A stretch of 64,000 nt of DNA, taken from positions 48,953,131-49,017,130 of the forward strand of contig OX359247.1 of assembly GCA_947179485.1 (NCBI GenBank), read 5' to 3'. This document shows, in pieces, positions 44,432-56,213 of the stretch. Source of the DNA: Allacma fusca (taxonomy: Eukaryota > Arthropoda > Collembola > Symphypleona > Sminthuridae). A program made the position numbers and the translations under genes. The notes beneath the pieces were generated by a model that made no database searches, had not been told where the DNA came from, and saw nothing but the letters and a program-made list of their open reading frames with translations. How positions within the stretch are numbered: the first letter of the stretch is position 1; the number at the start of each line of letters is the position of its first letter.

Positions 44432-45479
44432 GTCGGGCCGCGTCACAAGGTCCAAATTACAGTAGTACAAGTAATTTAAATTACCCGGAACTATGTACAA
44501 AGTCTAAACAATCTCGAATAATTACCCTTGAATAATTATATGATATTCCTGGATATATTATTATTATTATTTGTAAAAATACACAAATTCCCCTTCAAAC
44601 CTTCAAAAATAAGAAAAAGGCCGGTAGAAAGTGTAACCAAAATAAAACATGAACTCTCGGGTCTGTTTATTTTGGGAGAATAGACACCAAAGTCTTATCT
44701 GTCGCTCTTCAAAGGCTGATGTACAAAAGAGCGTGTGTCATTATTATTGGAAATCTCCTTTCGGAACTGTCGTGGGAAGCAGGTGGATTAAATTACTTTT
44801 TCTGCATTGCAGGAAATGACTCTCTAAATGAGCATTGGTGGCTCGAAAGAAGAATTGCCTCAAGATCTGCCCCAACGTCTCATCTCACTCACACATTTAC
44901 TGGCACTCCAAACACACTAAAAATGAAGATCTTGTCTTGAATCCTGCATCTCTTCAAAATCTTGGGAAATACTTATTTACTTGAAGGAGAGTATAGTAGC
45001 TCAGAGACTCAGAGGGCTTTCCCCATTGAAATACTTAATAATAATAGATTGGGAGAAAAGTCGCGTGGGCCCCGGAAGCGCGTGGGAACATTCGTTGGAA
45101 GTTTGGAGTGTATGTTAAACTATAGGGTTATCATATTATCCCCGAAAAAAAAAATGAACCCACCGGTTGCACACACCGGTGACTGGTGTAGAAATGCTCT
45201 ATATATTTACAGGATATTGTGTGTACAGAGAGAGAGAGGTTGCTTAAAATAGTACACTATTCCTTGAAAGTTCATGAGACCAGGAGTGAATGCATCACGT
45301 GTCGGAATTCTTCCGAACATCATATACAAATCCTACAAATCCCACCTTTCCTTTCCGAAGTTCCAGAAGAAATGTGAGGAGCTCAGTGTTCATAAGGATT
45401 TTGTACACGGAGCATGTTGTATATGAACGTACTTATGGATAGTTACCCGGGTTCTCGTAAACTCCGGTATGCATGGAAT
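44432..45479. other. Region upstream of SETD3
   Basis: Presumed promoter of SETD3 followed by about 1 kb with no recognised gene. Short open frames here have no domain. Confidence 0.35.
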
Positions 45480-47389
45480 TAGTGCTGTAATATTGTTCGC
45501 ATTTTGTTTGTTCTTTTGTTCAGTTCTTGTTTTTTGAACAAAACAAAACAAACAAAATCAGTTTTCGAAAAAACAAAACTAGAACAAAACAAAACCGCGA
45601 TAAGATAAAACAAAACTATAACAAACAAACCACCACAACAGCGGGTAATAACCTTTTCAAACTTTGAGTTTGGAAAAGTGCCCAAAAGTAACATGACCTC
45701 AAATCGACGTGAGTGAGTGACAAATAGATACATGACCTCAAATTGACCTGAGTGAGTGACAAATAGATACATGACCTCAAATTGACCTGAGTGAGTGACA
45801 AATAGATACATGACCTCAAATCGACGTGAGTGAGTCACAAATAGCAACATGACCTCAAATCGACGTGAGTGAGTCACAAATAGCAACATGACCTCAAATT
45901 GACGAATTGACCTGAGTGAGTCACAAATAGATACATGACCTCAAATCGACGTGAGTGAGTCACAAATGGCTACATGACCTCAAATTGACCTGAGTGAGTC
46001 ACCAATAAATACGTGACCTCAAATTGACCTGAGTGAGTCACAAATAGATACATGACCTCAAATTGACCTGATTCGCAAAAAATATCAACATGATTTCAAA
46101 TTCATCTTACAGTATTGAGTCACAGATAGTAACATGACCTCAAATTGACCTCAGTGAGTTACAACAAGTTCCTTGACCTCAAATTGACCTCAGTGGGTCA
46201 CAAGAAATTCCATGACCTTAATTTGGCCTCAATGGGTCACAAGAAATTCCATGACCTTAATTTGACCTCAGTGGGTTACAAGGAGTTCCTCATTTTTCGA
46301 TGGGTCATAAGAACTCCCATGAGCTTAATTTGACCTTTGTGGGTTATTAGTAGACCCATGACCTTACATACACTTTATAATAAATCTCAAATAACATCAT
46401 AATGACCATTAGGAGCTATTGAAGTGCACGGTTTTATTTACATTTATACTTTGAAACGCTGGGCTTAAGTAAGGTCAACAAAATCTTTGCACTATTTACA
46501 GATGTTTAAGGCCAATCTAAAGTTATTGAACAACGCGTAACTTAGAATGCCTACTTGAGGTCAATAGAGTAATTAATTGTTACCTGCTATGACCATAACC
46601 TGTACTGATATTAGATGTTTGGGTACATCGGATATTGTAAATGAGAGCAATTTCTGTTGGACACCAGTAATTACTTATTGTTAGTTGGACAAATGTCACC
46701 TCTACTGCTGAAATTCGATTTTGTTTTGTTGTTTTTAATAAAATGCAGAAGGATGACTTGGATGCTAAATTTTAAACTTGATTTGATCCCAAAATGTTGA
46801 AACTAGTCAGACTGTGAGTAGACAGGATGGCAGAAATAAAAGAGGCCTAAGCAATCCAAAAAAAAAACAATAAAGGTAATTAATTCAATCAAGTCTTCGG
46901 GCGAACCCAAAACGATGCGTATCGGTAGCACTAGGTAAACCCCACCACAATCGTTTGTTCATATATTATGTCTATATATGCGGTCATATCAGGTCTTGTG
47001 GAAGTATGGAATTACACTACACCTTACACTCCTAGAAACTATCAACAGAAGTTTTAATGATTGTATTAAATAAGAGTTGTAAAGCATATCCGCCTAAAAT
47101 TAGTTAAAGCCCGTTTTTTTTGGTTTGAACGTCCTTTGTGAAGGGACCAAATTTACACGAATCAACTTCTATATGCTCTATTACTACTTTACGACAATCA
47201 ATTTCACAAATTTCTAACATCTTCTACATCGGTAGAACAAAACAATATGGATTGTTTTTTGAACAATACGGATTGTTCAAAAAACAAAACAAAACAAAAC
47301 TCGGTGAACAAAACAAAACTCAAATTGTTCTAGTTTTGTTCATTTCCGAAGAGAACAAAACAAAACAAAACGAACAAATTACAGCACTA
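45480..47389. mobile_element. hAT-like element with GAACAAAAC words and an internal minisatellite
   Basis: The 1910-bp element has ends TAGTGCTGTAAT and its reverse complement, and a perfect 8-bp duplication CATGGAAT (45472-45479 and 47390-47397). Both ends are rich in GAACAAAACAAAAC words in direct and inverted orientation. The left half carries a 39-bp minisatellite. No transposase frame was found. Confidence 0.9.
45688..46370. repeat. 39-bp minisatellite (ACATGACCTCAAATTGACCT units)
   Basis: Roughly 15 or more units of about 39 bp containing CATGACCTCAAATTGACCTG followed by AGTGAGTCACAAATAGATA. The first units are nearly identical and later ones diverge steadily towards 46.37 kb. Because 39 is a multiple of three, it creates a repeating 13-residue antisense open frame that is not a gene. 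Confidence 0.9.
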
Positions 47390-47544
47390 CATGGAATGGT
47401 ATTTAGGCAGTTACCCATGGTACTGTTTTTATGACATAAGTTTTGGCGTGTAACCAACCAACTCCGATTTCCCCCGGAATCCTCCTCATATATGTACATA
47501 CATACACTCATAGACACTGACTTTTGAGGTACTTTCTCTCCTCA

Positions 47545-47548
<4 letters not shown>

Positions 47549-47598
<50 letters not shown>

Positions 47599-47616
47599 GT
47601 CTCTGTCTCTGTCTCC
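47549..47616 (+). repeat. CT microsatellite
   Basis: Pure CT dinucleotides to 47594, grading into TGTCTCTGTCTC variants. Any open frame across it (Leu-Ser repeats) is an artefact. Confidence 0.95.
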
Positions 47617-49405
47617 GGCTCAGAGCTCACCATGTGGATTCACATGTTCAATTCTGGAAGAACCTTTTACCACAACAGGGGGACAGATGGCAATGGTTGT
47701 AGTATGTGGTTTCCTTGGACCAGACAATTAAACCTCTCGTATAGTCAAAATGTGTCAGAAAAATCCAGTGGGGGAAAGGAAACAGAGTATTTTCATAGTG
47801 TAAAGGAGTTACTAATTGCGATCGTAATTACTATTAATTATGGATGTAAATAATACTACAAGTGTGATTAAGTGCTTTCATGTCAAATTGTTGTGTAGGC
47901 TCGGGATGAGAACTTGGACATGTCAAGGAAGGGAAAATATTGGATTAATTACTCATTATCACAGGAGATTAGTGGGATCGTGTCATGAGACTTTTTTCAA
48001 GGTGTTTTTACTGGAGTTTTTTTTAAAAAAAGACTATACGCCTTCTAGACACCGTATACAGCTGAAGAAATGATTTGGACAAGAGTCCATATTTGGTGTC
48101 AGGGGGTAGAATTTAGAGGGGATTTATGTAAGGTATGAATTTTGAGGTTATGGGCGCGGAACTTGTGGGAAATGGAGTATGATCAAAGGGAGCTGATAGT
48201 GGATCTGTAATTTGCTCCACACGTAAAATTTCAATCGGGCCCCTGGAAAATGGGAAAAATTAGTGGAATTTATGGGAAATTGTGGAATTTCTAGGGGAAT
48301 ATTTCTGTGGGATATAGGGAGGATCGGCTGATGTCGTGAAGGAGAGCCAATGGCAGTCAGTAATATATTTAGCACTCGAATCACGACACGACCAGACCAG
48401 AAATAAAAATTTGTAACCATATAGCGCGACTCAAAGGCACTAAAAACTAAAAATATTTACTGAGACAACAGAGAGAGAGGGAATATGGTATATATCTCTA
48501 TTAATAAGTTGTGACAACACCACGGATAGTGGGAATACAGTTTATGCATGATTCATGTTTTTTAAACGAGAATCTATGTATGTGTATAAATACCTTTTAG
48601 AGGAGATTCCTCCGATTTAATATTTATGATTTGAGGGGGAAATGAAATATTCCTTGAATTATGAGGTATATAGACCATAACTCTGGAGTTCCAGAGCTCC
48701 GTATGGGAAGTTAATTTTTATGGAGATACTTGATTGTTTTGGCGTGTATAAGCTCCATCCAGAAGTGTGTATAAGCTCCATACATACAGTAGTACACACA
48801 CATGTAATGCGGTTAATTTTCGTAATGCGTTAATTGTTTTGTTGACAGCTGCAGATGGAGTATGGAAGCTTGGGATATAGGTTTTTATGGATATATGTAT
48901 GAAGGTATAGTTTCTTTGTGAGTCCAAGTCACGTTAATACTTGTCTCGATCTTGTTTCTTACAACTAAAATAGGTAAGATTATTGTGGGAAGGAGACAAG
49001 GAGTAGGGTTGGGAAAAGCACGGATATACAAAAACAACTCCATGTACATAGCATGTATAAAGTGCAAGGATTTTGAGAGGTTCCGAGGACTGAGGGACTC
49101 TGGGTTTTGCTGGTAACTTTTGTGTTGAGTATCGCTATTTGTGAAACGGTTTTAAAAAATCAGATTTTCTGAGTGAGGTACTTTGCATGGCATTTAATGT
49201 GAATGCAGATAGAGGTGATTTACAGTAGGATTTCATTGACGCTGAGATAATAGGTCGGTAGTAGTAGAGACGATGCATATTCTACACTCCTCGTGTGTTT
49301 CCCATGTTTTCTCAAGCTTCGAGCATTAACTGAGGTAGAGATATGGGCTGGATGTAATTCTTTTTTTTTTCTCTCGTCTTTTTCCTACGTGGAGAGAGAG
49401 ACTCT

Positions 49406-49714
49406 GTGGATCGATGTGTAAAAAGGTTGGTAGTTAGCAGCGTGTTCCATTCCATGCTGTGTGTATACACATCAGGAGCAAGAGGTATTTGGGGAAGATG
49501 CGTTTTAGGTAGTCACGTAATGTTAAGTTTGAGGAAGGTATGTTCATATGTTGTACTAGTATTGATTTTCCTGGCGCTCCTGGCGAAGTTCATGAGAAAA
49601 ATGCGACGAGGGAAGGAAAGGACAGACCTGACACAGCACTTGAATCCCGAGCCGTATACGTCACTTCTGTCCCATAAACCTCATAGACCAGTCTTACCCG
49701 CAATTCACAACTGA
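49406..49714 (+). CDS. Candidate short single-pass membrane protein, uncertain
   Basis: An open frame of about 100 codons whose first ATG is at 49454. It has a hydrophobic helix (VCSYVVLVLIFLALLAKF) followed by a strongly basic stop-transfer (MRKMRRGKER) and a Pro/His-containing tail. A donor-like AAG|GTATGT lies inside it, so it could equally be an exon end plus intron. No family is recognised. Confidence 0.15.
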   Translation: MDRCVKRLVVSSVFHSMLCVYTSGARGIWGRCVLGSHVMLSLRKVCSYVVLVLIFLALLAKFMRKMRRGKERTDLTQHLNPEPYTSLLSHKPHRPVLPAIHN

Positions 49715-52313
49715 GAACTCGACTTTACCACATCCAGCGTCATAAATATAACATGTACTTACTCGAGAGAGGGTCCTTCCATTTAACAAAACCGAAAGGC
49801 ATGTACCTTAGTGGGGAAAAGTCTTCACGCTCTGGTCCTATAATATGTCCCATAGTATAATAATAATTAATGAATTCACTATTTCTTTTACACATATTCC
49901 CAAGCTGGAAGCACTAATGTTCACGTGCGATTTGATGCTCTTACTTTTGGTCATAGAAAAATATGCCTCTCCAAAACTGAATTTAAGAAGACGGTCGTGA
50001 AGTCTTGGGCACTGCCAAGTGCACAGGGATTGGTCGTTGACAAGTTCTATTTATTTATTTTTTCTATTATCATTTGCAAATTAACCATTTAGGATCTCTC
50101 ACGTCGATTTTTGGACTGCAGTCTGAGCTTAAATGGTGTGTTGTGGCTCCATGCACTTTTTTTTTTTACACAAGTGAGCAATAATGCAAGGGGCTCTCCT
50201 CATCCTGCGTCATAAAAAGTGCGGGCGCTCCTCTCTATCTTTTTTTTTCCTTTTTGAGATTAACGTGCTAAAACATGTTACATGGGCTAGATATGTGTCC
50301 GAAATCAAACTGATTTCAAAATCTGTGGATATTTTGTCGGGATGAATCATTTCACATGTAATAATATAAACGACATTCGCAAATAATTGTTTAGTCCAAC
50401 TGCTACTTTTTTATCTTATGATTGCATTTTGGAAGGATACTCAAACCGCTGTCCCCATCAGTAAATATTTTGTGGAAGTATACACTGTAGTGCTGAGTTT
50501 TATCTTTTGTCTGTGCGAGTAATATGAGTAGAAGATACTTGAAGCTAAATAAATGACCACTCAATTTTTATAGGAATCAGCATATGTACCAGATGCTCCC
50601 TAATTTCATGAGCCCAATACTTGAGCTCACGTCACAGACTGACTGGATGCACCCCGTAATAATTATTTAAAGTATGTTTAATTTAAAATTGGGTGTGTGT
50701 GTGTGGTTGTGTATATATAGCATATAATATATACAGGAGAGTGTGTAATGAGAAAAATCGCAATCATATATTGTCAGAACTGGAACATGATTGTTGCATT
50801 CACCAGATCTTCTCTCTGTGTGTGTGTTGGGAAGAAGCGGTCTTAAAAAGTAACAATGAATGTATTGCGGTTCTGCATGGTAGGGGTTCGTGTGCTGCGT
50901 GGAGTCACTTTTTGGAGTGAGTCCATGGTACACTGAACATATATGTACACAGAGACACGACAAGATGATCGTGGCATCCTGAGTACCGGTATAAGGGAGT
51001 AAAACTTCAAATAGATAAAGTGTACAAATTACAAATGTATACTTGAGCGATGACACTCGCCATGTTCCATCCACCAGGTTTATAGAATATTCCATATGTA
51101 TGTTAGTAGGGAACTTGAGGATTTTAAGACTCAAATCACTTTATTGATCAACTCCTCTTCAACTCGTACTTTCAGTGAGTCCAAACAACCTTACATAGAT
51201 ACATAATTGAGGAGACCTGTTTTCCTTCTCGTGACTTGACTATAGAGAAGAGTGTAGAGACAAGATATAGAAACAGGGAAAAACTAGTAACACTCCGTCC
51301 TGCACTTATGACCGTGACATATAAAAATCTAATTCGACAACGTTATCCAGGTTAATTTTCTTAGAATATTAATTGTTTTTCTGGCCTGAGCTGCTGAGCT
51401 GAGCTGAGAGGGAAGAGAGGACGAAGAACAGGTTTACGTCCAGACTGCTAATTCCTACTACACTCTCACACATCCATTTTTTAAGGAACGGAGAAAGGGA
51501 AAGATGGACAATGGACTATGAATTTATGATTGATACAAGTCAATGGGTACGGGAGGACTTCGAATTTAGAGACGTGCAGTACCTACTAATTTTGAATGCT
51601 ACTCATAAATAGTACCAGAGTAGAATATGCTATAGGTGGATCTTCCTTTAAGGTAGAATAAGGAAATGAAATACGTTACAAAATTAGCGGATACTCTTGA
51701 CTGAGCCCGCATGTCCTTATGGATACTGCGGGCGGACTCCCGGAGTGGGTCAATACGGGAACCGGTTACATGAAAATGTAACCAAATGATACAGGAAGAG
51801 GAATCATTTTAGAAATGTAAAAGACTACGGAAAGTTTTTCATCCTTTAAAATGATGCTCATAAATACAATTATGTCCGTGGTGCTGGTGCTTGGTAGAGT
51901 CCAACAGGAAAGGCTGGGGCATATGGAGATACATTCTCTGATGAGACGAAACAGCATATTATGTTGGTATATCTGTAGATACTTGAGTCAAGTAACTTAT
52001 AGAAATCCTATATGGTTTCCGAGTAGACCTAGACTGAGACTGTTCACTCACTAATTATGCATACACGCCTGTGTTCAACTTTTACTCTCCCATGTGAGCG
52101 TAGAACAGGGCTTGGGCTTGGACTTTAACAAACTTGTAGATGAGAAGCGGTGATGTTTGTTCACCCTTTGAAAATAGTGTTGTGAAACCTCTTGGCTTGT
52201 AGCCTGTTTATACGACTGCAGTGGAATGTCTGGATGCATGTACGCAATGTATAGTATTCATGTAACGAACGTGTGGTTCTTGATTCTTGATCTTCAGGGA
52301 TTTTTTTGCAGGC

Positions 52314-52320
<7 letters not shown>

Positions 52321-52368
<48 letters not shown>
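52321..52368 (+). repeat. GA microsatellite
   Basis: About 24 perfect GA units, near the 3' side of a gene-free stretch. Confidence 0.95.
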
Positions 52369-52370
<2 letters not shown>

Positions 52371-53212
52371 CCGAGGAAAGCAGAACTTTTTTTGACGTAT
52401 AGCAACAAACTCTGTTTAGTTATACATGTTCATAGTAGTAGGAGTAGAAACAGTGTGTACATGCGACATCACATCTCCGTTCGTGTCTGATCTTTAACGA
52501 CGCGATGTTATGTTATGTTGCAACTGTACTGCATTCACACATTTCCAACCTGATCATGGGAGCAATGTTGGGATACAGACACAGAGGAAATACATAATTA
52601 CCAACTGACTCTACGCGTCTATTCGAGTTTAATTTGTATTCCTTGTAAACCTCCAGTATCTTCATGATGATGTACAAGTTTTCCTACGTGTGAAATATGC
52701 CATGCAGTCTATCACTTTTACTACTCCAAACATCTACATTATCCGTTTAGGCTCCGTGGGTGTGTAACCCACTGGCTATATCTATATATACATCGGAGTA
52801 ACAAAGCTCCACAAAATACACACGACACAGAGGCACCCAACACCCAGCTTGGTTAACGTAGGAATTTCGGAGGCAAATTTTATGAGAAACTTGGAGACTT
52901 TTACCACGAGGGAGGGAGGATGCGGAAAGCAAACAACGTACAGTATACACGGAGTAGGTCTGTACTCTCATGCCTACAGTATGTGACGTTGTTGAGGAAA
53001 CTGTATATCAAGTGCCTTGGGTCCACGGGATCCTGGTTTTATCAACGTGCTAATGCATTGTTAATATAATTTAGGTGAGTGTAAACATGTGCAAGCTATT
53101 ACTTACTCTGGACCGACCCACTACTTTCTTATGTTTCTGTTTTCGTTCCTTGTCCGCATAACGAGAACATTGAAAAATTATTTTAGTAGGTCTCACACAC
53201 ATACATACATAC

Positions 53213-54072
53213 TAGTGTTGGCAAGTGCGATACTGCGATACGATATTATCGCAAATATCGCAAAAAATATGTGCGATATTAGTGGCGATACTTATCGCCA
53301 ATCATGTCGAGAATATCGGGTATCGCCAATGGAAATTATTTTAAACTGCAAGTACTTTCTGGCATATTTCTTTCGCGCGAGTCAAGTAAAAGGGTGCATA
53401 AGCAAGCATGTCGTCGCTGAAGAGGCAAAATGGAGTATGTGCGCATGCTTTTGTACAGCACTTAGACCATTTTGCCTCTTCATCGACGATCTCCACCTTT
53501 TGTTTTTACAATACAATTCGAAACATTGTAGGAGATAAAACTTTTGAACGGTTCAATTAGAAATTTTGAAACAAGCGCAGATAGTCTCATATAAACCCTA
53601 GATGTGCAACTTGAGTTTGCATTTTTAAATTTTCACAATTTTACAATTTTTTAAAAATTTGGAATTTTTAAAAAAGTATATAATTTAAGGCACATACATT
53701 AGATGCCATACAACCACATTTTGACAAATTTCCAGAAAATTAGAAAGTATTTTAAAAATTTCAGTAACATCACATGACAGCCAGAATGGTTGTCTTAGAT
53801 GTAATATAGATAATTATAAAATTCAATATTTTGCATACTAGCTTCGCTCTCCATGTAATCGCCCAGTGATTACAAGATTCAGATTTTTCATATATCATGA
53901 CAACAATGCTAGTAGCTAGTTCCGTTGATGTTAACTCTTTATACTTCATGTGCTAATTGACTTTAGCAAAAAGTATCGGCGATACCCGATATTATCGCAA
54001 ATATCGCAAAATAGCATTCTACCGATACCGATATTCCCGATACTGACAAACTGGCGATACTTGCCAACCCTA
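53213..54072. mobile_element. hAT-like element with CGATA / ATCGCAAATATCG words
   Basis: The 860-bp element starts TAGTGTTGGCAAGT and ends ACTTGCCAACCCTA, with the 8-bp duplication ATACATAC (53205-53212 and 54073-54080). The duplication lies in a TACA repeat, so it is a little less decisive. Both ends are dense in GCGATA and ATCGCAAATATCG words. Inside is a 22-bp near-perfect inverted repeat at 53409-53430 and 53468-53489. No transposase. Confidence 0.85.
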
Positions 54073-54080
54073 ATACATAC

Positions 54081-56213
54081 ATGAAGATACTCACGACCCA
54101 GACTCACTCACCTGCAACCCCCATTACGGTTCTTACTCTGAAAATTTTCAACCACGATCATAACCGGAAGGAAAGTCATATCAAAGTTAGATCAAATCCA
54201 GGATGCGTAAAAGTAATCAAAACAATTACGAGGGAACACACACTGCATACCTATCCTTGGAGGCTCTAAGCTCCCAATTCCCAAAGTAAATGAACATACT
54301 TACCTTACACCCGGTACTGGGTCCGTAAGAAAAAAAAAACTCGCAGAAAAATTACTGATAAGTATATATACCGATCGATTGACTGAAAAGAGGGGAAGCA
54401 ATGGTTCCACACACCCCGAACTATTCCCATCTACCTACTAGTAAACCTCCCGTCTACCGAAGTTTACGCTCGAACTTCGAAAAAAATACTCCAGGAAGTA
54501 AGTGTAGACCCTTGTACTTACTTACGTCGGGGAAAAATCCTTGCGTACTCTCACGTAACAATTTCTCATATACAAGTAAATAAACCACCACGGTGGACAA
54601 TAATACCAATACAGCCCTCCGTTGTTATAGGATGCTAATCTACTCCTACTTCTACTGTATCTACAGTACCGCACGTCACACCGAAACTCCGAACACATTT
54701 ACGAATCATCCCCCATATACTAGGATTCCTAATAATACAAAATCCCATACATTCATCCATAAAAGTCCCACAAGACTTCCCCACAGGTCACGTCTTCCTC
54801 CAGCCCTCATCCCATACTGCTTCACAAACTCATCCAAAAAAAAAAAAAAAAATCCCACAAACATTGCAAAAGTCTCCGTCTGGACTCCGTCTGAGGAAAT
54901 GTGTGTGAATGGGTGAGATATGTCATAAAAAGATTCCTCACAGTATATACGTCAAGACTACTACTCAAGATCAGTCAACACTCGAGACAATGAGATGCTA
55001 CAATGATCATGTCCGTCTCATGAGTGTCTATATCAAGGCCATATATACTAGTCTCTCTCAAGAGTCCAGGAATTATGTATCATCATACTAGTCTGATTCT
55101 GATTGTATCGAAGATAAACATTTTTATTGAAGGAAAGGTGGAAATGCACTCTGGCTTGACGTTGACCGCGGCGGAGGATGACAGCAAGGACTGCAAGCAA
55201 GATCATATAGTTTGTATTGGAATTGCATTTACAGAGGTCTGGTCTGAACTGAGCTATCCATGCAGTGCATATAGACCGACAAAATAACGAGAGCTAAAGC
55301 ATTAAAATGAATTGATTGGTGAGTATTTGTATTGGGTCGTATTTGTATCTATCTATCTATATTGGTATGGGAATTGAGAGATGAGATAAGGCTGCTAGTT
55401 CTACGCTCCGTGTATTATGTATTTAGGGTTAAGTAAGGCTTGAAACGTGAATGGAGGGATAAGGATGTTGGAGTTGTATTTAAAAAGGAGGTGGAGCATG
55501 GGTTGATGCGCACTGGGATCCAAGCTCTGCTCTCAGTCTCAGCCTTTCCATCGTATACCGTGTCGTCGTCGTCGTCACACACACACACATACACACACAG
55601 ACACACACACTCGGTGAGAAGGTTGTTGTGGGAGTTAGGAGAAGAAGAACTCGACTCTGCTCGTCCAGCCCAATGCAATAGCTCCACTCAGCCCTATATA
55701 GTTTGCCTAGTCTCTCCCGTCCCGTTTCCAAACCAGTCGTCATCAGTATTCAATACTTGCCCCTGTGTCCTATACAGCCGCCCGGGAAAGGAAGCACATT
55801 GCCACGCTAAAATCATGTTCGAATTTTTGTAGTTATTTTTTTTTGTTTTATACAAAAAAAAAAATTAAAGGGAAGTCTTGTTCCCACTATACTTTTCATC
55901 AACTCACAAGACACCTTCAGTGTTCCAGTGACCCCACCTTCCAAGGACACACTCATGTCACAGAAGAGTCATCCTTGTGGTTTATAAATTCTTCCAGCAA
56001 GATAAATGCATTCAATTGTTCTTCAGTCGTGTCACTCCATCTGTAATATTATTAAATAGTGGTAATAGGAATAATAGCCTGAAATAATTGTGCTCGCTTT
56101 CCCATATAGCGGTCCTAAATATAATTAAGTATATTGGAGTTGAGAGGAGTTGTTTGATTTTTGGTGGGAAAAATATAGTTACCTAGTTACCCAGTGATCA
56201 ATCAGTTGGAATC
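54081..56213 (+). promoter_or_regulatory. Region upstream of IRF2BP with composition switch
   Basis: From about 54.1 to 55.0 kb the + strand is C/A-rich and G-poor. From about 55.1 kb it becomes G-richer up to the gene. A GTC/CA simple repeat lies at 55562-55610. The stretch probably holds the promoter and 5' UTR of the IRF2BP gene. No TATA box was identified. Confidence 0.3.
55562..55610 (+). repeat. GTC and CA simple repeat
   Basis: GTCGTCGTCGTC followed by CACACACA interrupted by single T and G bases. Open frames on both strands through it are artefacts. Confidence 0.9.

Larger units (their letters stand above)
47398..53204. other. 5.8-kb gene-free stretch with microsatellites
   Basis: No recognised gene. 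It contains a CT microsatellite (47549-47594), a GA microsatellite (52321-52368), several TACATA-type runs and one candidate short membrane-protein frame (49406-49714). From about 48.0 to 49.4 kb the + strand is G-rich. Confidence 0.4.

Noticed and set aside
45479-45889. Minus-strand open frame with a 13-residue repeat
   Set aside because: It is the translation of the 39-bp minisatellite and the element end. The repeat length being a multiple of three explains the long frame.
45688-46370. CRISPR-like regular array
   Set aside because: Units are contiguous and diverge gradually with no unique spacers, in a eukaryotic transposon. It is a minisatellite.
47524-47853. 109-codon frame with Leu-Ser repeats
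   Set aside because: Driven by the CT microsatellite.
53089-53538. 149-codon + strand open frame
   Set aside because: Two thirds lie inside the hAT-like element and the rest is simple flanking sequence; no domain is visible.
55415-55832. Overlapping open frames on both strands
   Set aside because: They depend on the GTC/CA simple repeat and have no recognisable domain.
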